Notes under the pieces: generated by a model
What the model was told of the DNA's origin: nothing
What the model saw: the letters and a program-made list of their open reading frames with translations, nothing else
Databases searched by the model: none
Program-made: the position numbers and the translations under genes
In this document: positions 24,054 through 33,200 of the stretch, piece by piece
How the letters are laid out: each line of letters starts with the position of its first letter
Numbering within the stretch: position 1 is the stretch's first letter
Source: Bacteroidales bacterium
GTDB taxonomy: Bacteria > Bacteroidota > Bacteroidia > Bacteroidales > F082
DNA: 39,698 nucleotides
Direction of reading: 5' to 3'
Assembly: GCA_029983675.1 (NCBI GenBank)
Contig: JASBYY010000029.1
Coordinates: 1 to 39,698, forward strand

Positions 24054-26126
24054 ATGACTGTTGGAATCCCATTCTGGATGCTATTTGTGGCTTTGCTGGC
24101 GGGTTGCCTGCCTGCCGGTTTGCTTTACCTTTGGAATCGGAAACAGCATTATGGCAAGCCGCTGACCATTGTCTTGTTTGTGCTACGCGCCCTGATGGGT
24201 GCAACGGTGGTGCTGTTGCTTTTCAACCCCTATATCAGCCAGAAACTGAAACAGGTGGAACAGCCCGTCATCGTGGTGGCGCACGACAATTCGGCATCTG
24301 TTGTCTTGGAAAAGGATTCCGTGTTTTACAAGTCGGAGTATCTTGATCGGTTTCGGGCATTTTCAGAGGATCTGAAAACCGACTTTCAATGGGATGGCTA
24401 TCTTTTCGGGCGGCAGGTTTCCGATTTCGACACACTCGCTTTCGATGAGCAGTTGACCGACATGTCTTCTGTCCTGCAATCGATAGAGCGAAAATACTAC
24501 AAACGCAATGTCGGGGCGGTGGTCTTGTTGTCCGACGGCCTGTACAACCGGGGTTTTGCCCCCGATTTTGTGGCGGGACATTTCCCGTTCCCCATCTATT
24601 CGGTTATCTTGGGCGATACGGTGGCCTATCCCGATTTGCAAATCAAAGAAGTGCAGTATAATAAGCACGTTGCGGTAGGGACGGATTTTCCGGTGCGGGT
24701 GCTCGTTGCTGCGACCGATTGCAGTGGCACTAAGGCGGTGCTGCGGCTTTCGGAAAAGGGTAAGACGATAGAAAGCCGTGAAGTTACAGTGCGGTCCGGT
24801 CGTTTTACCAAGGAAATCGATTTCATGCTGTCTGCCGATCAGCCGGATGTCCGTCAGATTGAAATAGAAATTACGGGTCTTGACGATGAGGTGCAACAGT
24901 TGAATAACACAAAGCGCCTATATGTTGAGGTGACCGATAAAAAATATCGCATCCTCTGCCTCGGTCATGCACCGCATCCCGATATGAGCGCGTTGAAACG
25001 CGTGTTGAATGACAACTTCGAGATGGCCTGTGTCTTCGGTAACGAGAAAGTCCCTGATTTTGGTGATTACGATTTGCTTATCCTGCATCAGGTGCCATCG
25101 GCGAATATTGACGTGACTACGATTTACGATGGTTTGCAAAGGCATCCCAAGCTTCCTGTGCTGTTTGTCGTTGGCGGAGCAGGGGAGGTCGAGGCGATAT
25201 CGAAATTGCAACAGGTGTTTGAATTGCACCGTGGAGCGACCAATACCCTGCTTGATGTCAGACCCTTTGCCAATACTTCGTTCTCCTCCTTTACTTTCGA
25301 TGCCCAGTCGGCAGAACGTGTGGCGCAATTTCCGCCGCTTGCCTTGCCCCATGTCGAAATCAATGCGTTGCAGGCGCACGACGATTTGCTTTTGCAAGAG
25401 GTGCTTGGCAAAAAAACAGGACTTCCGCTGTTGTCGTTTGCCAACGATGGCCGCAAGATGGCTTTTTTGTTTGGCACGGATATTTGGCGGTGGCGACTTT
25501 ATGATTTCCGTCAGTCTAAGAGCCATGCAGTCTTTGACGAACTTTGCTCCAAGACCTTGCATTATCTTTTGACCGATGCCGACAATGCGTTCAGGGTGGT
25601 GTGTCCGGAAACATTTCTCGGCAATGAACGTGTCGTTGTACGGGCCGAGTTGCGCAATTCCAGCGGCGAATGGGTGACCGATCCGGATGTGGAAATACGG
25701 ATTACCAATAAAGTGGATGGGGCGAACTTTGACTATGCCTTTGCCCGTCGCGACCACGATTACGAATTAGATGCAGGCCTGTTACCCGAAGGTGTGTACG
25801 GCTACGAAGCACATTGCAAGCTGGGTGCGAGTGAAATGAAAGCCAGCGGCTCGTTTTCGGTGGTTTCGGTAGGCATAGAGGCACAGCAACTGACGGCTGA
25901 TGCCGGACTCATGCGCACATTGGCTTTCACAACGGGAGGCCGATGCTATAACGTGGAGCAATTGACGAAACTGGCTGAAGACCTGCGCAACGATGCAAAC
26001 ATCACCTCGGTGGAACGTCATGAAACACGTTTTGAAGATCTGATACACACCCAATGGCTGTTTTTCATGCTGTTGGGATTGGCCGCCGTGGAATGGCTGC
26101 TGCGCAAAATGTTCGGAAGCTATTGA
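24054..26126 (+). CDS. membrane-anchored protein with VWA-like domain
   Basis: The 690-residue protein has two N-terminal membrane helices (about 5-27 and 38-57). A large soluble region with a MIDAS-like DxSxS motif at residues 78-82 (AHDNSASV) follows, then VVLLSDG, as in von Willebrand A folds. The middle contains a Rossmann-like segment (RILCLGHAPHPDMSALKRVL, DYDLLILHQVP) and a beta-rich domain. A C-terminal helix is in the last 25 residues. This layout recalls membrane BatA-type VWA proteins and their large relatives in Bacteroidota, usually annotated as hypothetical. A role in envelope complex assembly is inference. It stands alone on the plus strand and converges with the S41 lipoprotein gene. 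Confidence 0.8.
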   Translation: MTVGIPFWMLFVALLAGCLPAGLLYLWNRKQHYGKPLTIVLFVLRALMGATVVLLLFNPYISQKLKQVEQPVIVVAHDNSASVVLEKDSVFYKSEYLDRFRAFSEDLKTDFQWDGYLFGRQVSDFDTLAFDEQLTDMSSVLQSIERKYYKRNVGAVVLLSDGLYNRGFAPDFVAGHFPFPIYSVILGDTVAYPDLQIKEVQYNKHVAVGTDFPVRVLVAATDCSGTKAVLRLSEKGKTIESREVTVRSGRFTKEIDFMLSADQPDVRQIEIEITGLDDEVQQLNNTKRLYVEVTDKKYRILCLGHAPHPDMSALKRVLNDNFEMACVFGNEKVPDFGDYDLLILHQVPSANIDVTTIYDGLQRHPKLPVLFVVGGAGEVEAISKLQQVFELHRGATNTLLDVRPFANTSFSSFTFDAQSAERVAQFPPLALPHVEINALQAHDDLLLQEVLGKKTGLPLLSFANDGRKMAFLFGTDIWRWRLYDFRQSKSHAVFDELCSKTLHYLLTDADNAFRVVCPETFLGNERVVVRAELRNSSGEWVTDPDVEIRITNKVDGANFDYAFARRDHDYELDAGLLPEGVYGYEAHCKLGASEMKASGSFSVVSVGIEAQQLTADAGLMRTLAFTTGGRCYNVEQLTKLAEDLRNDANITSVERHETRFEDLIHTQWLFFMLLGLAAVEWLLRKMFGSY

Positions 26127-26218
26127 CCACCCAGCGGCGAATGGCAAAAGTGTAGAAAACTATAACGTTCAATTACCCGCTGCATCCTTGAGCCGAGCAT
26201 CTGTTGTTGGCGGGCGCA

Positions 26219-28444
26219 CTATCGGTTTATTATTTCGATGGCTTTCTCTAAAACTTCATCTCTTCCATTTTTGATTCCTTCGATTGTCGGTTTTACCATG
26301 ATGTCGGGTACAATTCCTATGCGTTGCGTTTCCGTTCCGTCCGGATAATATATTCCAATTCCCGAAATCATGGTTCGCAAGCCTCCGGGTAATAATACTG
26401 AAGAAACATTCCCGTCGGCTCCTGCCGTTGTGCTTCCTATAATAGTTGAGTTGTGTACGGCTCGAAATGCCATTGCAGTATATTCAGCTTGGCTTTGTGA
26501 TTTTTCATTGACCAATACAGCCAATTTTCCTTTGTATCTATTATCATCACTTGCGATTTTTATTCCCTCAAAAGAAATGAACTCCCCCGGATTATTAGGG
26601 TTGCCTCGCGTAAACTTTACAAAAGCAGTTGGCTCCGATACAAAATAAGACCCTAAGGCAAACGGAACAAATGTGGATGGGTAATTACGAATGTCGATGA
26701 TGATTCCTTTTGTGTTTTTGAAGGATTTTTTGATTTCGGGAATGTCTTCTTCTTTAATGTTGGCCAATGTGATGTAACCGATATTGCCGTCTAATAATTT
26801 ATAGCATTTGTCATCATTATTCACTTTGTACCATTGGTACATATCTAGTTGGTTGCTTTCATATAATGCAATCTCTATCTCTCTTTCCTGATTGTCGGAA
26901 ATGTATTTCAGATTAATTGTGCTTTTTTTAGAACGCAGCAAATCGGCTGAAATATCTCTTAACATCGACGCTTTATTGGATGAAGGATAATAAATTTCCA
27001 AGCTGTCTATGATAAGTCCGACGGATTTTCCGTTGATATGAGTGATAACATCTCCAATTCTCAATCCGGATAGTTCCGAAAGTTCGGGATTGAAATAATC
27101 CGTAACGACCAATTGATTTTCAACGAACTCGGCTTTGAAAGGAGCGTAGTTGTTTCCTCTTAATTCGTCAATTTTATTTCTGCCTCCCCATAAGTTTGCG
27201 TGTGTATCATGTAGTTCTCCAATAACTTGAATTGCCGCAAGCTCGTATTCTAACTCATCTTTTGCATTAATGAATTTAGGTATGTATTCTTTAAGAACTA
27301 TATCCCATTTTTTATCGGTTAAATGTTTGTTGGGAGAAAAATACGCAATTATATTCCAATATCTGTAGAGGGCCAACAGCCTAAACCCACTGTCGGGATA
27401 GGGCATGTTAGAATACGCATTTTCACTTGTAAATTCGGGATTTCCGACATACTGATTGAGTTTGATATAATAGTTTTCTTCTTGATTCCGATTGTTGTAA
27501 ATTTCGTGCAGTGTTGATTTTAAGCTGTTTGACAAATCGGAATTGTCAATCCATGATAAATCAGGCTTCGACACTGCATTTGGCGATGTTGGTTCGCATG
27601 CTTTGCAAATCGATAAAACTCCATATTTTTCAATCCACGAGGCGATGGTTTTATCTCTTTCCTGGTTGTTTTCTGCTTTTAAATACTCAGGAAGGATTCT
27701 GAACAACTCATAGTCCCAATTATAATTTCCTTTGGCAATTTCAGGATGATGGTATTTCAAAAATCCCCAGATTCTACCCAATAACTCTAAATCACTTGTG
27801 GTTTTGTTTGTCAATTCGGGAAATGTGATGTTTGAACCGTTGTCAAATTCTTTGTCTTTTTCTGCAGGTAGGATTTTTCTCGTATGGATTTCAAGGTTTT
27901 CGTCGTCCAAATCTTTCCCGTCAATTGAAACCTGCAAATTGTCCAACCACATTTTCCCGTTTCCGACCAAGAGACCGCCGAATACGATGTTGTCAGTCTT
28001 TTCCGGATTCAGCTGTAGTGTGATTTCGTATTCTTTCCAATCGGTTGTGCCTGTGATTCCCCTATCACTCATATTGTCAAAACCGATTCCGGGGTCGATT
28101 CGCACCCACAGTCCAGCATAACCGTTGGTTACATTTTCGGTCTTTATGTATCCCGACACACGGATGAGCTTTCCGCGATAATTGTGTGGTAAATTGATTG
28201 CCAGCGCCTTAAAGTCGGATTTGCCTCCCTGGCCTTCAATTACAGCCGAAAAACTACCGTTTTGAACATCGATTGAATCTACATGGATGCTGTAATCATT
28301 GTTTCCGAAGCTTTTCCATTTCGAGGGATAGTTGTTTTCGACTTGTTCAAAGTCAAGATTCAGTTTTTGAATTTCAGATGTTTGGGCACATCCAAGTTTA
28401 AGAATGAATAATGTAATAATTACACTTAGAGTCAGTTTTTTCAT
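26219..28444 (-). CDS. S41-family peptidase-like lipoprotein, AT-rich gene
   Basis: The 741-residue protein starts at MKKLTLSVIITLFILKLGC, a lipoprotein signal. A 44-codon upstream extension is excluded because it covers the promoter region. After a jelly-roll carbohydrate-binding-like domain (about 20-170) come a helical domain, a PDZ-like segment (LSGLRIGDVITHINGKS) and an S41 peptidase domain. The likely nucleophile is Ser651 in NEKSQSQAEY. No Lys lies 25 residues on (GSTTAGADG there), so this is not the CtpA dyad but closer to the tricorn-type S41 group. The gene is visibly more AT-rich than its neighbours in codon choice (many AAT, ATA, TTT), which may indicate transfer. It likely processes peptides at the envelope. 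Confidence 0.85.
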   Translation of the reverse strand: MKKLTLSVIITLFILKLGCAQTSEIQKLNLDFEQVENNYPSKWKSFGNNDYSIHVDSIDVQNGSFSAVIEGQGGKSDFKALAINLPHNYRGKLIRVSGYIKTENVTNGYAGLWVRIDPGIGFDNMSDRGITGTTDWKEYEITLQLNPEKTDNIVFGGLLVGNGKMWLDNLQVSIDGKDLDDENLEIHTRKILPAEKDKEFDNGSNITFPELTNKTTSDLELLGRIWGFLKYHHPEIAKGNYNWDYELFRILPEYLKAENNQERDKTIASWIEKYGVLSICKACEPTSPNAVSKPDLSWIDNSDLSNSLKSTLHEIYNNRNQEENYYIKLNQYVGNPEFTSENAYSNMPYPDSGFRLLALYRYWNIIAYFSPNKHLTDKKWDIVLKEYIPKFINAKDELEYELAAIQVIGELHDTHANLWGGRNKIDELRGNNYAPFKAEFVENQLVVTDYFNPELSELSGLRIGDVITHINGKSVGLIIDSLEIYYPSSNKASMLRDISADLLRSKKSTINLKYISDNQEREIEIALYESNQLDMYQWYKVNNDDKCYKLLDGNIGYITLANIKEEDIPEIKKSFKNTKGIIIDIRNYPSTFVPFALGSYFVSEPTAFVKFTRGNPNNPGEFISFEGIKIASDDNRYKGKLAVLVNEKSQSQAEYTAMAFRAVHNSTIIGSTTAGADGNVSSVLLPGGLRTMISGIGIYYPDGTETQRIGIVPDIMVKPTIEGIKNGRDEVLEKAIEIINR

Positions 28445-28554
28445 CTTTCTGATTATTTGAAGGTTCGTGAAAATGTTTTGGCGTAAACGCCCATTTTTGC
28501 GCACTTCATCTATCTCGCACTTATATTCTCCACACATTGTGAACTTACTTTCCG

Positions 28555-28562
28555 CAAAAGTA
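28555..28562 (-). promoter_or_regulatory. -7 promoter box for the S41 lipoprotein gene
   Basis: The minus strand reads TACTTTTG (TAnnTTTG), about 110 bases before the chosen start. The gap between hmuV and this gene (28445-28647) holds this box and otherwise nothing clear. A 6-bp pairing AGGCTG/CAGCCT near 28578-28613 is too weak to call a terminator. Confidence 0.4.
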
Positions 28563-28647
28563 ATGAATAAAACCATATAGGCTGAGCGAAAAAAATGAAT
28601 TTTTGCACAGCCTCGTTCGATAGTCGTCTTATTTTCAAAACAGCTTC

Positions 28648-28971
28648 TTATTCCGGCACGTAGATGATTTCGCCGTTTTCCAACTCGTATGCAATGCCGA
28701 CCCGCTTGCCGCGCTTGTCGCTGGAACTCTGGTCCTCAGATGGGGTGTAACGGTTGATTTTCTGCCCCTCCTTCGTGATGATTTCCATGTTTTGCTTGCC
28801 GGGGTTCTTCACCATGGTGAAATCCTCCTGACTGAACATTTCCGTCATGTTGTATCGGCTGACCAAAGCCACCATCAATGCCAAGGCAAAGACCATGGCC
28901 ACGTCGAAAAGGTTGCCGACCACGCTCATGGGATCCATGTCGTCATTCTTTTTCAGTAGGTGACGTCTCAT
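28648..28971 (-). CDS. hmuV: HmuV-like DUF2149 membrane protein
   Basis: The 107-residue protein starts at MRRHLLKKNDDMDPMSVVGN and has one membrane helix (about 20-38). A soluble domain ends in GKRVGIAYELENGEIIYVPE, the hallmark of DUF2149 partners of MotA/TolQ/ExbB proteins. It probably plays an ExbD/TolR-like role with HmuU. The frame is open further upstream, but the start at 28971 overlaps the hmuU stop by four bases, giving translational coupling and the normal family length. It is the last gene of the haem operon. In P. gingivalis this place in hmuYRSTUV is also filled by HmuV. Confidence 0.88.
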   Translation of the reverse strand: MRRHLLKKNDDMDPMSVVGNLFDVAMVFALALMVALVSRYNMTEMFSQEDFTMVKNPGKQNMEIITKEGQKINRYTPSEDQSSSDKRGKRVGIAYELENGEIIYVPE

Positions 28972-29570
28972 GGCTGTTGTGATTTTTGTTTCAACAAATC
29001 GCCAAGGTATTCGAGGTTGTTCATGTCTTGCAGGTACCAGCGTTGTTTCACCTGAAGGGTGATGAAGCCGATGGCACTGGCGAAGAGACCGACCACGGTG
29101 GTGGCAAAAGCCACCTGCATGTTGTAGGCCATCGAGGCGATGTCGCCGGTAGAAAGGCCCACCAACGCGGGTCCCATGGGTATCAGCGTGCCCATCAAGC
29201 CGAGCATAGGTCCCATTTTGGTCAGGGTCTTCGAAAGGGCCAGATCCTTGTCGGCGGCAATCTCGAAGTCGGAAAACATTTTCTGCACCATGGCAGCATC
29301 GTTTTTCTCCGCAACCAGCATTTTGGCGTAGCGAATCACAAGGGCATTGTTTTTCTTTGGCAAACGGTCGGCCCATTCGTCAAGATTGCAGGTGTTGAGC
29401 GTGGCAAACTCTTGCTTCAGCATTTGTTCCGTCTTGCGCATGGAGAGATACTGTCCGAAAAAACTCCCGATGAGCATGAGCGAGCGGATGAAGAAAAAGA
29501 TAAGAAGAACGATGACCGGCACGAGAAGGCCTGTCGAAATCCAATAGAGAATGTCAGTGATATAGTGCAT
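28968..29570 (-). CDS. hmuU: HmuU-like MotA/TolQ/ExbB proton-channel family protein
   Basis: The 200-residue inner-membrane protein has an N-terminal helix (about 10-32), a cytoplasmic region, and the conserved pore pair. That pair spans SKTLTKMGPMLGLMGTLIPM, then LSTGDIASMAYNMQVAFATT and VVGLFASAIGFITL, the classic MotA/TolQ/ExbB signature. With HmuV it likely forms a proton-driven motor that energises haem handling by HmuS/HmuT or the TonB receptor; that link is inference from operon structure. It starts one base after the hmuT stop and overlaps hmuV by four bases. Confidence 0.92.
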   Translation of the reverse strand: MHYITDILYWISTGLLVPVIVLLIFFFIRSLMLIGSFFGQYLSMRKTEQMLKQEFATLNTCNLDEWADRLPKKNNALVIRYAKMLVAEKNDAAMVQKMFSDFEIAADKDLALSKTLTKMGPMLGLMGTLIPMGPALVGLSTGDIASMAYNMQVAFATTVVGLFASAIGFITLQVKQRWYLQDMNNLEYLGDLLKQKSQQP

Positions 29571-29571
29571 T

Positions 29572-30258
29572 TTATTTCAATTTATGTAGTTTGTATTTTC
29601 GATAATAATAGCCGATGAAAGCACCTGTCAGGGCGAAAGCGGCGATGCCTGCCAATGCTTCGAGGTTCATCTCTCCTGTTCCTTTCACGGCGGTGCGGCC
29701 ATTGACGGTTGCCACGATGCCGAGTACACCTATCAAGGCGTTGGTCAGGAAGAGCAGTTCCAAGCGCACTTCTTTTTCGGGTAAGAGCCAACGCAGCACT
29801 TTTGCTCCGACAGGTATCAGCACCAAAAGCCCTCCGGCAAAGCACCACGCGATGACGGAAAAACGAGCACCCGGAAACTGAAAGATAAGCTGAACGAGGC
29901 AAATGAAGAGTACGGGCAAAATCAAGATGCCTGGAAACCAGCGCAGGATGCGGTAGCGCCAAACCACATGGCGGCTCACCTTGCCCGTTGTCATCATGTT
30001 GGCCGCCAACATGCAGAATCCAATCTGAATGATGACTTCCAGATACAGGACGACAGAGGTGTCGAGCATCAATGACGGATTGTTCAGCCAATCGTGGATT
30101 TGCGTCTTAGACTGTTCGATGGCGTATGGCCATGAAAAGCCGATGAAAAGAGACACGGCAAGGCTGATGCCAAGGAGTGTCCACCATTTCTGATAGGTCT
30201 GCTTCAACAAGAAGTTAAAGCAGACCAATATCATGAGTATGATGACCAATGTTTCCAT
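29572..30258 (-). CDS. hmuT: HmuT-like polytopic membrane protein
   Basis: The 228-residue protein has about six membrane helices and no enzyme motif that I recognise. It is identified by position between CobN-like HmuS and HmuU, as in hmuYRSTUV, and by size. A His-containing segment near residue 96 (VSRHVVWRYRILRWFPG) lies between helices 3 and 4 and could matter for haem, but that is speculation. Its start shares one base with the hmuS stop, giving tight coupling. It may anchor HmuS to the HmuUV motor. Confidence 0.82.
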   Translation of the reverse strand: METLVIILMILVCFNFLLKQTYQKWWTLLGISLAVSLFIGFSWPYAIEQSKTQIHDWLNNPSLMLDTSVVLYLEVIIQIGFCMLAANMMTTGKVSRHVVWRYRILRWFPGILILPVLFICLVQLIFQFPGARFSVIAWCFAGGLLVLIPVGAKVLRWLLPEKEVRLELLFLTNALIGVLGIVATVNGRTAVKGTGEMNLEALAGIAAFALTGAFIGYYYRKYKLHKLK

Positions 30259-33200
30259 TATTCCTCGGTGTTCTTACGGCGGCGGCGCACAAAGATAATG
30301 AGTCCGATGACGATGATAACGGCAACGGCAGTCACAACGATGCTGTTGATACGGGTGACACTTTCTTCATTCTGTCCGTTCATTTCTTCTTTTTTCATCA
30401 CCATGGCTTGATTGTCTGTCGGATCGGAGACCTGTTGTTCGCGCACCTTCTTGATTTGCTGTTTGTAGGCTGCCGCTTGCTGTTCGTCATTGCGGGCGGC
30501 GATAAAGTCGCGCAGCTTGGCGTTGTCGCAGACCATCCCCGAACATGAAGGCTGGTGTTTTTGTACGAGTTCGGTGTGCAGTCGGGCAATGTCGTTAAGC
30601 TGTTGTTCGGTAGCCTTCCACATCCCTTTTCGTGCAGTTTCCATCATGACCGCAGTGATTTCCTCTAAAGCCGCCGGATTTTGGGTTTCGAAGTATTCCT
30701 GTGTGCCGAGGTTGAATTTGTCCTTGACATAGACTTCGTAAATCTCATCCCACATCTCGTTGTCAATGGCACGAGGCTTCATGACGTTCCATCCGTAGGT
30801 GTTCTGAACGATTTCGGCGAAAGAGCTGGCGCCGCCGGCTCCTCCTTTCATTTTTTCCTGGATGTAGTTCGGGTTGAAAATCGTGGTACGGCTTTCCACG
30901 CCGATGGCTTCTTTCACTTCCTGCATCCTTACATGATTGCGGTTGCGGTAATCGCTGAGATAGGCATCGGGGTCTTTACCGGTCACGTTGCGCACGGCGA
31001 GGTTCATGCCCCCCATGAACTCATACACATGGTCGAGGCTCAAAGCCCCCCAAGTGTTGCTTTGACGCGGCTGTACTACGGCCTCGGTTCGGGTCAGAGC
31101 GGCTTCAAAAGCAAACTGCTTGACGGTTTCCCAGTATTTTTCGCTGCCGTAGAAAGCCCCCATGTTGTTCAAATAAACCTTGGCGATTTCTTCTTCTTTC
31201 TCCCAGCGGTCGCCAGCCTGCACCATGCCGGTGATGCCGGTGCCGTAGTTGCCGTTCACGCCGCCAAAGACACGATAGGTGGAAATTTCACGCGCTTCTT
31301 TGGGTGAAACGCCTTTTTCAATCAGGGTGCGTTCCGATTCGATGACGCCTTCTTTTACGCGGTTGTCGAAAACATCATCCGTCGCTGCTGCGGCCATTTC
31401 GACGGCGCGGTTGATGAGGAATAGCCTCGATGCGGCAAGGTCGCGAAGCTGACCGCTGGTTTGAACCACCACATCGATACGGGGTCGCCCCAACTCTTCG
31501 GAGGGTATTAGGCGGAGGTCGGTGACACGCCCAAAGGCATCGCGAATCGGCTCCACACCCAACATATATAAAATCTGAGCAATGGTGGCTCCCTGCGTTT
31601 CGATAAACTCGCCACTCCACAAGGTGTAACTGACCTTGAGCGGAATGCTATCGTGGTGACGACGGCGATATAGATCTATCGTATTGTTAGCCAATAGTTT
31701 GCCTCTTTCCCATGCCGTCTCGCTCGGTGTTGCCTCGGCATTGATGCCGTACATGTTGGCACCTGTGGGCAATACATTGGGATTGACAATGGGATCGCCT
31801 CCCGACGAAGGACGGGTGTAGCCGCCGTTCAAAGCGTTCACTATCGAAGATAGTTCTGTTTCGGGACAGGCTTCCAGCTGTGTTCTGTAAAGGTTGGCGT
31901 TTTGCACGGTGCGCTTGATTTCCATGATGGCAGCAGCCCATTCTTTCTGTTCCTTGCTGTAGGTCTTCTTACCCATCATGCCCATCATGCCCGACATGCC
32001 GTTGGATCCTTTCTCACTTTTGTCACCCGACATCGAGGCTTTCATTTTTTCGAGGGCTTCGGGCGAGGCTCCCATCTTTTCCGCCATTTTCATGGCATCT
32101 TCGGGGTTCATGTCCTTTGCCATTTCACGCATCTTATGGCGCATCTTCCCGCGCAGTCCCGAAGCCGGTTCCCCATTGACACGTGGCATTGCGGCCCCCA
32201 TCATCATCGGGCGACCCATGGAGGCGTTCCCCGAACCCATTGACATCATCATCGACATCATGTCAGTTGGCTGCATGGCTTCGGAAATCTTCGTGGCGCT
32301 GTCTAATTCGACAGGCGTTATGCCGGTCATGCTGCAAATCCAGCTGTCGGTGACTATTGCAGGATTGTTCCAGATGCGGCTGACTAATTCTTTCGAAGGA
32401 TTGAGGTAACACTGTGTGAAAAGGGACTGATGTTTTTCAATCTCTTTTCCGGCTTTGCCTTTTAATTTGTCCAAAGCATACAGGCTGTAGGCGATAGGGT
32501 CGGTGGCCATGGCGAAAACGCTGCTTTTGATGCGTTCCTGCTCATACGGCTCGCCAATGACATATAGTTGTCCGGTGACTTTCTCGCTGGACATTTCTTC
32601 AACATAGTGTTCGATACGTTCAATGTCTTCCTCGGAATAGGGAACGTCGAGAATGCTGTCCAATTCGAGCGAACGGTGCAGTCCTTCCTTTACCGTCATT
32701 CTTTTTACCACCAGTGCCAAGAATAACTGCTGTTGCTCGTCGCCGCTGTTCAGGGCCTTGTTGAAGCTCTCGATGGCTTCACTCACGTTTTTGTAAAGGG
32801 AACGCACGCCGCTTTCGAAAAACGGAGGTGTCAGGTGAGATTGTATGCCGCCATACGAACGGCGTTTTGCAATCAGGGCTTCTCCCACATCGGCTATGTC
32901 ATAGACATAAAAATGGGGGAGGGATCCTACCAGCCTGTCGGGCCAGTCGTTGCTGCACAATGCCACTTGTTTGCGGGGCGTGAACTCCAAGCTGCCATGG
33001 GTGCCGAAATGGAATAGGGCATCGGCTTTGAAACCGTAGCGTGCCCAAAGGTAAGGTGCTATATATGAATGGGGTGGTGCGGCATCAGTGCCATGAATGA
33101 TCACATAGGAGTTTTCTCCTTTTCCGGCAGCGGGCTGTGGCAGTAGTACCACATTGCCAAACTGCACACGTGCTACTCCTAAGTGCCCGTCCTCACTGAC

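Noticed and set aside
24363..25757. Two long minus-strand frames opposite the VWA-like gene
   Set aside because: No domain, no start context, and they mirror the codon bias of the plus-strand gene.
26127..26218. Possible convergent terminator between the VWA-like and S41 genes
   Set aside because: Only a 6-bp CAGCGG/CCGCTG pairing with a very long loop is present and no T-tract follows.
28972..29376. N-terminal extension of the HmuV frame to 242 codons
   Set aside because: The extra part only overlaps hmuU out of frame. The start at 28971 gives the family length and a four-base overlap with hmuU.
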